6,668 bases of DNA from NCBI GenBank assembly GCA_003488465.1, contig DNLN01000184.1, positions 5,522 through 12,189 on the forward strand, read 5' to 3'. Each line of letters opens with the position of its first letter. The stretch's first letter is position 1. The stretch comes from Sutterella sp. Its GTDB lineage: Bacteria; Pseudomonadota; Gammaproteobacteria; Burkholderiales; Burkholderiaceae_F. Position numbers and translations under genes: made by a program. Shown piece by piece: positions 1 to 6,668 of the stretch. Below the pieces are notes generated by a model. It had not been told where the DNA came from and did no database searches. It worked only from the letters and a program-made list of their open reading frames with translations.

Positions 1-1055
1 GCGAGCGCCGAAGTGGGATCGATCACGAACACGGTCCTGCCGGCGATCTCCATATCACCCTCATCAAGGATGAGCGGCAGTTCCGTGCAACCGAGAATCA
101 GCACGTTGCATCCGTGCTTTTGCACAAGGTACTCGGCTGCAGTGAGGAGATCCTCACGGCACTGCCCGTCGGTGAATCCCGCCTTGGCGCCCTTGGGACC
201 ATAGATCGCCCGCATCACAAGTTCCTGATTCGGCTGATCGGGAGCAACCATCGCAATACCCATGGCTAGAGCCTTCTCCGAATAGATTCCCGTCTTCACC
301 GTGCCGCTTGTTGCAAGCAGGCCCACCTTTGCATTCTTGCCGTACTTCGCTTCGATCTCGTCCATCGTCACCTGCTGCATATTGATGAACGGAACCGTGA
401 GATGACGCTGCAGGAACGGAACAAAGGCGTGTGCGGTGTTGCAGGGCACAATGAGCGCGTCGCACCCGTCGGCCTGAAGACGCCTGGCGCTGTTGTAAAG
501 CGCAAGCGTGGGATCCTCTCCGCCTTCAAGCAGGCACTTCGTGCGGTCAGGAGTCTGGGGATTCTGCTCAACCACGAGCTTGAAATGCTCCTGGTCATTG
601 GCGGCCGGCGTCGCCTTCACGATCTTGTCATACAGATCGACGGTGGCCGCGGGGCCAAGACCTCCAATGAGGCCCACCTTGAAAGGCTTGGCGGGCGGCG
701 TGGGATCCGTGGCAAGGATCAGCCTTGCGTATTCATCAATCGGCAGACGCCCCCTGACCTCATCGACGGAGTCAACCAGGCGCACGGGCACTTCCTTTTG
801 CAGCACACCGAGGAATCGATGCGGGCAGCCGCAGCTGAACGCCACAAGCTGAGCGCCGGCTTTGGCGAGGCGACAGATGGCATTGAATTGATTGATCTGC
901 TTGTCGGCAAACGCCGTACGGGGATCTTCGGCGTCATGCCGCATGTCCCCTTCATCAATCGTCACCTTCACAGTGCTATCCAGACTGATCAGTGCTGCCT
1001 TGAGCTCAAGGGCGACATCCACATGTTCGCCGCCCACAATACCGATGTGAAGCAT
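1..1055 (-). CDS. Aspartate/glutamate racemase family protein with an extra N-terminal lobe (3' end cut by window edge)
   Basis: Probable cytoplasmic, PLP-independent two-cysteine racemase interconverting L- and D-aspartate (or a related acidic amino acid). Reading from the ATG at 1055-1053, the frame is open for 351 codons to the left edge. A complete racemase core starts near residue 125: VGLIGGLGPAAT (127-138), DQEH (154-157), NPQTPDRT (165-172), PCNTAH with catalytic-type Cys205 (204-209), LLATSGT (246-252) and GCTELPL with Cys323 (322-328). These match the Pyrococcus horikoshii aspartate racemase family, about 228 residues long. The frame breaks off at VIDPTSAL, which in homologues lies only some 10-20 residues before the C-terminus, so little is missing. 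Residues 1-120 are additional to the family and resemble a degenerate first lobe (IGIVGG at 4-9, SCGCPH at 74-79). The start is supported by GGAGAAGG (1063-1070), 7 nt upstream. The gene follows hrpA on the same strand after 90 nt, with no obvious terminator and only a weak TATGAT (1091-1096, minus strand), so partial read-through from hrpA is possible. Family assignment is firm; the substrate is inferred. Confidence 0.88.
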   Translation of the reverse strand, partial: MLHIGIVGGEHVDVALELKAALISLDSTVKVTIDEGDMRHDAEDPRTAFADKQINQFNAICRLAKAGAQLVAFSCGCPHRFLGVLQKEVPVRLVDSVDEVRGRLPIDEYARLILATDPTPPAKPFKVGLIGGLGPAATVDLYDKIVKATPAANDQEHFKLVVEQNPQTPDRTKCLLEGGEDPTLALYNSARRLQADGCDALIVPCNTAHAFVPFLQRHLTVPFINMQQVTMDEIEAKYGKNAKVGLLATSGTVKTGIYSEKALAMGIAMVAPDQPNQELVMRAIYGPKGAKAGFTDGQCREDLLTAAEYLVQKHGCNVLILGCTELPLILDEGDMEIAGRTVFVIDPTSAL

Positions 1056-1145
1056 GATTGCGCCTTCTCCAAAAAACTTTCGATTCTCTCATCATACTCA
1101 TCGCCGCGACGAAAACGGCGCCGAGTCGAAAACTTTCTCCACTCG

Positions 1146-4100
1146 CTACAGTCGCCGCAGGGACTCCCACACGCGCGTAAGCCTCTTCACGCTCACGGGC
1201 ATCGGCGTGCGCAACTCCTGCGCAAACAGCGAAACCCTCAGCTCCTCAAGCAGCCATCGGAACTGCGCAAGCCGCGGATCCACAACACCGCGCCTGCTCG
1301 CAAGCTCCCTTCTGTACGGAATGCTCAGACGAGCAATGTCGGCACGGGCAGCCTCATCGCGCGCAGGATCATTCCTTAACTTTTCAAGCCTAGTCATGAG
1401 CGCCTTCGCGTAACGGGGATAATGCCGCAATTGTTCAGAGGGAATCTCAAGAAGGAAATGCTTGGGGAAAAGCTCCCGCAGCTGTCCCTCAATATCCTTC
1501 ACGGCCTCAGGGAACCCCTTGTTCGCGGCAAGTTTCTTCGGAATCGGAGCGAGGGTCGCAGTCACTGACTCGAGCAACCGCTCGATCTCCATGCCGACAA
1601 GGGTGAGTCTTGAGCGCCCCTCGTCCTTGCGGGCGGCGAACTGCTCGGCATTCGTGGGCCAGGGCTCGGCCATGCACGCCAGGTCAATTGCGGCCTGCAC
1701 GACCTCGTCCCTCAAACCCTCAAAACTCTCGAACGCGCCTGCAATCGGGGCGATGACGCTAGCCTGCATCTGCACGCGCTGCAGTCCGGAGAGATTCTTC
1801 TCCAAATACCGCACCTGCTCGCGCATCTGCAGAATGAACAGCCGCCGAAGCCCCGCGCGGTGCGCGCGCCTGGCCTGCTCGGGATCGTCAAACACCTCCA
1901 GCGAGCAGTACTCGCCTCGATCCACAAGCGCCGGATGGCCGATCAGCGAGGCGCCCCGGCGGGAGATCTCCATCAATTCCGGCAACTCGCCGAACGACCA
2001 GGTGACAATCCGGTCCGTTTCGCTCACCTCGGCATTCGGGGCGCTCTGCGCCATGCTGGCAAAAAGCTCCTGGGCTTGGCCTCCCAGCTCGGCCCTCAGT
2101 TCGGCCAGATTTCTGCCCATGGCAAGCTGTCTGCCGTGCTCGTCGATCACCTTGAAGTTCATCGTGAGGTGCGCCGGCAGAAACTCCTGCTTGAAGTCGG
2201 TGCGCTCGCATACCGCCCGGGTCTGTTCCCGAATATCGTCAATCAGAGCGTCAACGAGCGTCTTTCCTGGGACAGCTCTGCCGTTCACCCGTCGGTAGAA
2301 CCCCATGGCATAGTCGGCAATCGGCACGCAGTGACGCCTGAGTCGCTGCGGCAGACTCTTGATGAGCGCCTGAACCTTCTCCCGGAGCATCCCCGGCACC
2401 AGCCAGTCGCAGCGCACCGGATCAATTTGATTGAGCACGAAAAGCGGCACCGCCATCGTGAGTCCGTCCCGCGCGGCTCCCGGCTCAAAATGGTACGAGA
2501 GCGCCATGGTAACGCCCGCCATTTCGAGCTTCTTGGGGAAGAACTCGACCGTGACCCCTTCGGCATCCCGGCGCATCAGCTCCTCCTTTTTCATGAAAAG
2601 GAGTTTGGGATCCCTGCTTTCGGCCTCTTTTCTCCAGCGCTCGAAGGTGACGGCGCCAACAACCTCGCAGGGAATTTTCTTTTCATAAAACTCCGCGATC
2701 GAGTCGTCATCGATGAGCACGTCCGGTCGCCTTGCCTTGTGCTCGATTTCACGGATTTCCCGCACCAGCCGCATGTTGTGCTCGAAAAAGGGAGCGCGGC
2801 AGTCAAAGTCACCCGCAACAAGTGCCTGCTTGATGAAAAGTTCCCGGGAGAGCGCGGGGTCATGCCTTGAGTAGCCGACACGCCTGCCCGAATAAATCGT
2901 GAGCCCATAAAGGCTTCCGCGCTCCAGCGCTACAACCTCTCCGCGGCTTTTTTCCCAGTGGGGCTCGGCCCAGCTTTTTTTGATGAGATGTGCGCCTTCG
3001 GCCTCAACCCACTCGGGTTCGATGTCTGCGGCGGTGCGGGCAAAAAGCCTGCTTGTCTGCACGAGTTCGGCAGACATGATCCATTTGCCCGCCTTCTTGG
3101 CAATTCCCGAGCCCGGCCAAACCCAGAAGCGGATTCCCCGGGCGCCCGCAAAGGGTGCGGCGTGAAGATCGGCATCGAGCTGGCGCATGCCGATGTTGCC
3201 GAGAAGACCGGTCAAAAGCGACCGATGAAGCTGTTCATAAGTTGCGGGAGCCGCGTTCACACTCCAGCCGTTTTCCCGAGTGAGTTCGCCCAACTGTCTC
3301 CAGACGTCACGCCACTCGCGCATCCTGCGGGGCGAGAGAAACCTCGCCTTGAGCTGCTCGGTGAGAAGCCTGTTGCTCTGCTTGGCGGCATTGGCATCGG
3401 TGTACCAGTTCCAGATCTTCAGCAGCGACAGAAAGTCACTCTTTTCATCCTGAAAGATCTTGTGCGCGCGATCGGCCGCATCCTGTGCCTCAAGCGGCCT
3501 CTCGCGAGGATCCTGAATGGCAAGGCCGGAGACAATGATGAGCGCCTCGCGAAGGGCACCCGCACCATGGGCGGCAAGAAGCATCCGGGATAGTCTCGGA
3601 TCGATGGGCAGCCGGCTCAGCTGACGGCCGGTTTCGGTGAGCTCACCAGCGTCATCAAGCGCGCCCAGTTCGCCGAGAATCGCGTAGCCGTCGCTGATTG
3701 CACGCGCTGGCGGCGCCTGCACGAACGGAAATTCACGCACGTCGCCGAGCCGGAGCGCCTTCATCCGCAGGATCACGGCCGCGAGATTCGAGCGGACGAT
3801 TTCCGGATCGGTGAATTCCGGTCGTCTCGCCCAGTCATTCTCGTCGAAGAGCCGAATGCAGATGCCGTTGGCAACACGGCCGCAGCGGCCGGCTCTCTGA
3901 TTGGCGGAGGCCTTGCTGATCGGCTCAACGAGGAGCTGCTCGACCTTGTTGCGGTACGAGTAGCGCTTGATGCGCGCCAGCCCCGTGTCAATCACATACC
4001 GGATTCCCGGCACCGTGATCGACGTTTCGGCCACATTGGTCGCCAGCACGATGCGCCGGGGGCCGGAACTCCTGAAGATTTTCTCCTGCTCCTGCGCCGA

Positions 4101-5339
4101 AAGCCTAGCGTACAGGGGGAGGATCTCGACCTGCCCCGGACGATGACGCTTTCTGAGCACTTCGGCCGCCTCGCGGATTTCCCTTTCCCCGGGCAGGAAG
4201 ACAAGGATGTCTCCGCGCCCTGCGTTTTCGAGTTCGTCGGCAGCATCGGCAATGGCATCCATGAGCGTGCGATCATCGTCTTCATCGGCATCCTCAAGCC
4301 CGCGGTAACGGATTTCCACCGGATACGTTCTGCCGCTGATCTTAAAAACCGGGGCGGGATGTTCCGGATCCCTTCCAAAGTGCGCCGCAAACCGCTCAGC
4401 GTCGATCGTGGCGGAGGTGACGATCACCTTGAGATCCCGGCGCTTTGCGAGAAGGCGCTTCAGGTATCCCAGGAGAAAATCAATGTTGATCGAGCGCTCG
4501 TGCGCCTCGTCAATGATGATCGTGTCGTAGCGACGGAGCATCGGATCGGTCTGGGTTTCGGCCAGCAGGATGCCGTCCGTCATCAGCTTGATGCTCGCCC
4601 CAGGCGTCGTCTCGTCAGTGAAACGAACCTTGTAGCCGACGACTTCGCCAAGTTCCGAATCAAGCTCTTCGGCAAGCCGCTTGGCAACGGAACTAGCGGC
4701 GATGCGACGTGGCTGCGTGTGCCCGATGAGGCCCTTGGCGCCTCGACCAGCCATGAGGCAGAGCTTGGGAAGCTGGGTCGTCTTGCCGGATCCGGTCTCG
4801 CCGCAGACGATGATCACCTGATTGTTTCTGATGGCATCAATGAGCTCCTCGGCATGTTCGCTCACGGGGAGCCCCGGCATCAGTTCGAGCCGGGGAATGG
4901 GATTGCGGATGATCTCGCCCCGCTCATTGCGGCGAACCACTATCTTCTGAGCAGGATGCACCTCGCCCTCGGAAGAGGGCTGCGGCTCAGGTGCATCCCT
5001 GCGTGCTGGCGCCTCGCCTGCGGGGCTCCTCTCAAGGCGTGGCCCCCTCACCGAAGCGGGTTTTGCTGACGAAGAGCTCGCTTTTTTTGCTGCGGGCACG
5101 GAAGTCGTTTCCTTGCGTCGCGCTGCGGAAACCTTCTCGGCAACTTTGCTTCGGTTCTGCCCGAGGGCGGTTTCTTTTTTCTTGGGCAATTCGGCCGGGG
5201 CCGTCTTCCCCTGCGCCGACCCCTGAAGTTTTGCGAGCTTCTTCTTGCCGCCAAAAGGCAGACCTGGCTCCTTGCGGATTGATTCCGGCGAGAGCATTGA
5301 GCGCAAGTGATCGAAAGGTCGGGAAGAAAAGTCTGCCAT
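1146..5339 (-). CDS. hrpA: ATP-dependent RNA helicase HrpA (DEAH box)
   Basis: Cytoplasmic DEAH-box RNA helicase, 1397 aa against about 1300 in E. coli. In E. coli, HrpA has been linked to mRNA processing and to rescue of stalled or collided ribosomes. Motifs are intact: I GETGSGKT (180-187), Ia TQPRR (208-212), Ib TDGILL (254-259), II DEAH (277-280), III SAT (309-311), IV FLPG (381-384), V ATNVAETSITV (433-443) and VI QRAGRCGR (481-488). The order is RecA1 (about 150-330), RecA2 (about 345-500), HA2/winged-helix region (about 550-640), OB-fold region (about 700-810), then a long C-terminal HrpA-specific region (DUF3418 type) to the TAG stop. The first 150 residues are a Lys/Ala/Ser-rich, low-complexity extension that probably lacks structure and accounts for most of the extra length. 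The ATG at 5339-5337 is preceded by GGAG with a 9-nt spacer (and by GAGG directly abutting the ATG); an internal start at Met15 is possible but has less support. The gene is transcribed divergently from yggX. No frameshift or missing motif was seen. Confidence 0.97.
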   Translation of the reverse strand: MADFSSRPFDHLRSMLSPESIRKEPGLPFGGKKKLAKLQGSAQGKTAPAELPKKKETALGQNRSKVAEKVSAARRKETTSVPAAKKASSSSAKPASVRGPRLERSPAGEAPARRDAPEPQPSSEGEVHPAQKIVVRRNERGEIIRNPIPRLELMPGLPVSEHAEELIDAIRNNQVIIVCGETGSGKTTQLPKLCLMAGRGAKGLIGHTQPRRIAASSVAKRLAEELDSELGEVVGYKVRFTDETTPGASIKLMTDGILLAETQTDPMLRRYDTIIIDEAHERSINIDFLLGYLKRLLAKRRDLKVIVTSATIDAERFAAHFGRDPEHPAPVFKISGRTYPVEIRYRGLEDADEDDDRTLMDAIADAADELENAGRGDILVFLPGEREIREAAEVLRKRHRPGQVEILPLYARLSAQEQEKIFRSSGPRRIVLATNVAETSITVPGIRYVIDTGLARIKRYSYRNKVEQLLVEPISKASANQRAGRCGRVANGICIRLFDENDWARRPEFTDPEIVRSNLAAVILRMKALRLGDVREFPFVQAPPARAISDGYAILGELGALDDAGELTETGRQLSRLPIDPRLSRMLLAAHGAGALREALIIVSGLAIQDPRERPLEAQDAADRAHKIFQDEKSDFLSLLKIWNWYTDANAAKQSNRLLTEQLKARFLSPRRMREWRDVWRQLGELTRENGWSVNAAPATYEQLHRSLLTGLLGNIGMRQLDADLHAAPFAGARGIRFWVWPGSGIAKKAGKWIMSAELVQTSRLFARTAADIEPEWVEAEGAHLIKKSWAEPHWEKSRGEVVALERGSLYGLTIYSGRRVGYSRHDPALSRELFIKQALVAGDFDCRAPFFEHNMRLVREIREIEHKARRPDVLIDDDSIAEFYEKKIPCEVVGAVTFERWRKEAESRDPKLLFMKKEELMRRDAEGVTVEFFPKKLEMAGVTMALSYHFEPGAARDGLTMAVPLFVLNQIDPVRCDWLVPGMLREKVQALIKSLPQRLRRHCVPIADYAMGFYRRVNGRAVPGKTLVDALIDDIREQTRAVCERTDFKQEFLPAHLTMNFKVIDEHGRQLAMGRNLAELRAELGGQAQELFASMAQSAPNAEVSETDRIVTWSFGELPELMEISRRGASLIGHPALVDRGEYCSLEVFDDPEQARRAHRAGLRRLFILQMREQVRYLEKNLSGLQRVQMQASVIAPIAGAFESFEGLRDEVVQAAIDLACMAEPWPTNAEQFAARKDEGRSRLTLVGMEIERLLESVTATLAPIPKKLAANKGFPEAVKDIEGQLRELFPKHFLLEIPSEQLRHYPRYAKALMTRLEKLRNDPARDEAARADIARLSIPYRRELASRRGVVDPRLAQFRWLLEELRVSLFAQELRTPMPVSVKRLTRVWESLRRL

Positions 5340-5341
5340 CC

Positions 5342-5388
5342 TCTAAGGCTCCAGAACGTAGTAGGCGCATTCTAAGGGCACCAGAGCG
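5342..5388. repeat. Imperfect direct repeat in the hrpA upstream region
   Basis: Copy A (5342-5358) reads TCTAAGGCTCCAGAACG and copy B (5371-5388) reads TCTAAGGGCACCAGAGCG. They agree at 15 of 17 aligned bases with one inserted G, and start 29 nt apart, close to three helical turns. Copy B overlaps the candidate hrpA -10 hexamer, and copy A lies in the hrpA leader just before the start codon, covering its GGAG. The pair could be tandem operator half-sites or a chance duplication; the function is not known. Confidence 0.45.
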
Positions 5389-5487
5389 GGCTCCTCTTAA
5401 GAAGCATCCGGGGTTTCGGTCGTTACAATGGCTCTGGACATTGCGGGTGCGATCCGTGAATCCGCCCAAAGCCCATCACGAACAGAC

Positions 5488-5493
5488 AAGGAG
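5488..5493 (+). promoter_or_regulatory. yggX ribosome binding site (fixes the start)
   Basis: A perfect AAGGAG lies 6 nt before the ATG at 5500. It selects this start over an in-frame ATG at 5428, which would add 24 residues that YggX proteins lack and has no comparable Shine-Dalgarno sequence. Confidence 0.85.
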
Positions 5494-5499
5494 TCGATC

Positions 5500-5772
5500 A
5501 TGGCACGCATGGTGCACTGCATTAAGTTGGGAAAGGATGCCGAAGGCCTGGATTATCCCCCGGTTCCGGGAGAACTCGGCAAGCAAATCTGGGCGAATGT
5601 GAGCAAGGAGGCCTGGCAGGAGTGGACCAAGCTGCAGACGATGATGATCAACGAGTATGGACTGAACTGCGCTGACATCAACGTGCGCCGGCACCTGCTT
5701 GAGCAGTGCCGCAACTATTTCTTCGGCAAGGGGGTCGAGCCCGTGCCCAACGCAACGCCCGTCGAAAAATAA
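5500..5772 (+). CDS. yggX: Fe(2+)-trafficking / oxidative damage protection protein YggX
   Basis: Small cytoplasmic protein of 90 aa (E. coli YggX has 91) that helps protect iron-sulfur clusters from oxidants and is thought to take part in iron trafficking. Family signatures are all present: the N-terminal Cys7 in MVHCIKLGK, the acidic AEGLDYPP segment (14-21), PGELGKQIW (23-31), SKEAWQEW (35-42), the QTMMINEY helix (46-53) and the Arg/Leu-rich C-terminal helix containing RRHLLEQ (63-69) and FFGKGVE (74-80). The start at 5500 is set by AAGGAG and by family length. The gene is monocistronic in appearance: hrpA lies divergently upstream and a strong terminator follows 21 nt after the TAA. In E. 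coli the homologue belongs to the SoxRS regulon; no Sox box was recognised here, so regulation is open. Confidence 0.97.
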   Translation: MARMVHCIKLGKDAEGLDYPPVPGELGKQIWANVSKEAWQEWTKLQTMMINEYGLNCADINVRRHLLEQCRNYFFGKGVEPVPNATPVEK

Positions 5773-5793
5773 GGCTTCCGCTTCCCGTTCATC

Positions 5794-5830
5794 TCGCCTG
5801 GGCCAATTGCCAGTCCAGGCGATTTTTTTT
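5794..5830 (+). terminator. Intrinsic terminator of yggX
   Basis: An 8-bp perfect stem, TCGCCTGG (5794-5801) with CCAGGCGA (5815-5822), can extend inward by a G-T wobble and a C-G pair, and is followed at once by eight T residues (5823-5830). It lies in the 66-nt gap between the convergent yggX and rpiA stop codons. The T-run serves only rightward transcription; leftward, the hairpin has no U-tract after it, so it should be a weak terminator at best for rpiA. Confidence 0.9.
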
Positions 5831-5838
5831 GCCGGTGT

Positions 5839-6498
5839 CTATTGACGCTCAAACCGTTTGACGCCCTCGCTCGTGCCAAGGAGCAGAACATCGGCGCCGC
5901 GTGCGGCAAAGAGCCCAACCGATACAACGCCGGGGATCTGATTGATCGCCGCCTCAAGGCCCATGGGATCGGTAATCGCGAGGCCATGCACATCCAGAAT
6001 GCGGTTCCCGTTGTCGGTAGTGAAGTCGCGCTCCACGGGGTTGCCTCCGAAGGACCTCAATCTTGCGGCAACTGCGCGCAGCGCCATGGGGATCACTTCG
6101 ACGGGAAGCGGAAAGTTGCCAAGCACCGGCACTTTCTTGCTTTGATCCGCAATGCAGACGAATTTCCGCGCGATCGATGCAACGATCTTCTCCCGGGTGA
6201 GCGCTCCGCCGCCGCCCTTGATCATCGAGAATCCGGGATCAATTTCGTCGGCGCCGTCCACATACACCCCGATCTCATCGACCTCGGTCATGTCCAGAAC
6301 CTTGAACCCATATTGCTCAAGGCGCCTTGTGGAGCGAATCGAACTTGAGACGCAAGCGGGAATGTTGAGCGCACTCTGCTTGAGTTCATCGATGAAAAAG
6401 TCCACCGTGGAGCCGGTGCCGACGCCAAGGATCTCTCCTTCGCGCACATCCGCAAGCGCAGCGCGCGCCACAAGCCTCTTGAGTTCGTTCTGATCCAT
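5839..6498 (-). CDS. rpiA: Ribose-5-phosphate isomerase A
   Basis: Cytoplasmic enzyme of the non-oxidative pentose phosphate pathway, interconverting ribose 5-phosphate and ribulose 5-phosphate. Its 219 aa equal the E. coli RpiA length, and active-site numbering coincides: phosphate-binding loop GVGTGST (25-31), Asp81 and Asp84 in VDGADEID (80-87), Lys94 in KGGGGAL (94-100) and the catalytic-base Glu103 in TREKI (101-105). The segment CIADQSKKV (115-123) and the C-terminal [14 protein letters not shown] (195-208) are also typical. The ATG at 6498-6496 is preceded by AGGAGAG (6508-6514) with a 9-nt spacer, and residue 1 aligns with the family start. The gene converges on yggX and lies 40 nt downstream of a same-strand gene ending at 6539, so it may be the last gene of an operon. 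Confidence 0.97.
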   Translation of the reverse strand: MDQNELKRLVARAALADVREGEILGVGTGSTVDFFIDELKQSALNIPACVSSSIRSTRRLEQYGFKVLDMTEVDEIGVYVDGADEIDPGFSMIKGGGGALTREKIVASIARKFVCIADQSKKVPVLGNFPLPVEVIPMALRAVAARLRSFGGNPVERDFTTDNGNRILDVHGLAITDPMGLEAAINQIPGVVSVGLFAARGADVLLLGTSEGVKRFERQ

Positions 6499-6538
6499 TT
6501 TCTGATTCTCTCCTAAGGGAAATAACGTCCGCGCACGC

Positions 6539-6668
6539 TCAGGCTATCTGCAGCCTGTCGCCAGTGGCGTATCGTTCAGGCACAATTTTGTCAGGTTTTC
6601 CTTCTTCGAGCCCCTTGAAAAAATCAGTACCGATGTCCTCCGAACCCACACATTCTCCAACCTCCGAC
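6539..6668 (-). CDS. C-terminal fragment of an unrecognised protein (5' end beyond window)
   Basis: On the minus strand one frame is open from the right edge (first full codon at 6667) to a TGA at 6541-6539, giving 42 residues. These include [18 protein letters not shown] (8-25), then [17 protein letters not shown] to the C-terminus (26-42). The mix of acidic, basic, Gly and aromatic residues looks like a real soluble C-terminal end rather than a shadow frame, and one other minus frame checked hits a stop early (TGA near 6624). I do not recognise the family. No signal peptide or membrane segment is visible in the part present. It lies 40 nt upstream of rpiA on the same strand, with no clear terminator between, so co-transcription is likely. 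Coding status is probable, not proven, because only 130 nt are visible. Confidence 0.5.
   Translation of the reverse strand, partial: SEVGECVGSEDIGTDFFKGLEEGKPDKIVPERYATGDRLQIA

Larger units (their letters stand above)
5340..5499. promoter_or_regulatory. Divergent hrpA/yggX control region
   Basis: This 160-nt gap lies between the two divergent start codons and must hold both promoters unless they lie inside the genes. On the plus strand TACAAT (5424-5429) is a good -10-like hexamer for yggX, giving a leader of about 65 nt, but no convincing -35 sits 16-18 nt upstream. On the minus strand TAGAAT (5374-5369) is a -10-like hexamer for hrpA, giving a leader of about 20-25 nt, again without a good -35. 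Missing -35 boxes could mean activator dependence or simply wrong calls. No SoxS, Fur or IscR box was recognised by eye. Existence of promoters here follows from gene orientation; the specific hexamers are tentative. Confidence 0.4.

Noticed and set aside
1056..1145. Possible terminator between hrpA and the racemase: CGCCG (1102-1106) with CGGCG (1116-1120), and a T6 run further downstream on the minus strand.
   Set aside because: The 5-bp stem has a 9-nt loop, and the T-run lies about 25 nt past the stem, next to the racemase ribosome binding site, so it does not form an intrinsic terminator.
402..1379. Plus-strand 325-codon open frame opposite the racemase and the hrpA 3' end.
   Set aside because: It is antisense to two well-identified genes, crosses the spacer between them, and its translation has no recognisable motifs; it reflects codon bias on the other strand.
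1860..2870. Plus-strand 336-codon open frame inside hrpA.
   Set aside because: Antisense to the conserved C-terminal half of HrpA, His/Arg/Pro-rich shadow composition and no family resemblance.
3876..3899. Cysteine in HrpA motif VI (QRAGRCGR instead of the common QRxGRAGR).
   Set aside because: As I recall, bacterial HrpA proteins including the E. coli one have GRCGR here, so it is normal for the family.
4143..5069. Plus-strand 308-codon open frame opposite the HrpA helicase core.
   Set aside because: Antisense to the invariant helicase motifs, which constrain the sequence; the predicted protein looks like a shadow translation.
5428..5499. Longer yggX with a start at 5428 adding 24 residues.
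   Set aside because: The family is about 90 residues and begins at the ATG at 5500, which has a perfect AAGGAG. The extension overlaps the probable promoter and leader.
5839..6498. Plus-strand open frames opposite rpiA (for example 5842-6348 and 6152-6493).
   Set aside because: They are antisense to a full-length RpiA with all active-site residues in place, and show no family signature.

Overview
The window is a compact, G+C-rich stretch of bacterial chromosome with ordinary housekeeping content. It holds four recognisable genes and one gene fragment. The sequences of HrpA, YggX and RpiA and the hrpA/yggX divergent pair fit a betaproteobacterium of the order Burkholderiales. My recollection of gut Sutterellaceae (Sutterella or Parasutterella type) fits best, but that is inference from protein character and gene order, not from a search. 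I saw no tRNA, rRNA, CRISPR array, insertion sequence, integrase or phage gene.

Layout from left to right. A leftward gene for a Pyrococcus-type aspartate racemase runs off the left edge, probably lacking only its last 10-20 codons; it carries an extra N-terminal lobe that looks like a duplicated first half of the racemase fold. After a 90-nt spacer comes the long leftward hrpA gene (1397 codons), a DEAH-box RNA helicase with every family motif intact. A 160-nt divergent control region separates hrpA from the rightward yggX gene (Fe(2+)-trafficking/oxidative damage protection protein, 90 codons), which ends in a clear intrinsic terminator. Leftward rpiA (ribose-5-phosphate isomerase A, 219 codons) converges on yggX. 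At the right edge lies the C-terminal tail of an unrecognised leftward gene, whose stop codon is 40 nt upstream of rpiA and which may be co-transcribed with it.

The genes serve separate functions: amino-acid racemisation, RNA/ribosome quality control, iron-sulfur protection and the pentose phosphate pathway. I see no evidence of a new multi-gene system. The item most worth a second look is the three-lobed architecture of the racemase, where the extra lobe keeps the position of a catalytic cysteine and a nearby histidine. Second is an imperfect direct repeat in the hrpA/yggX divergent region. Long rightward open frames opposite hrpA and the racemase are codon-bias shadows.
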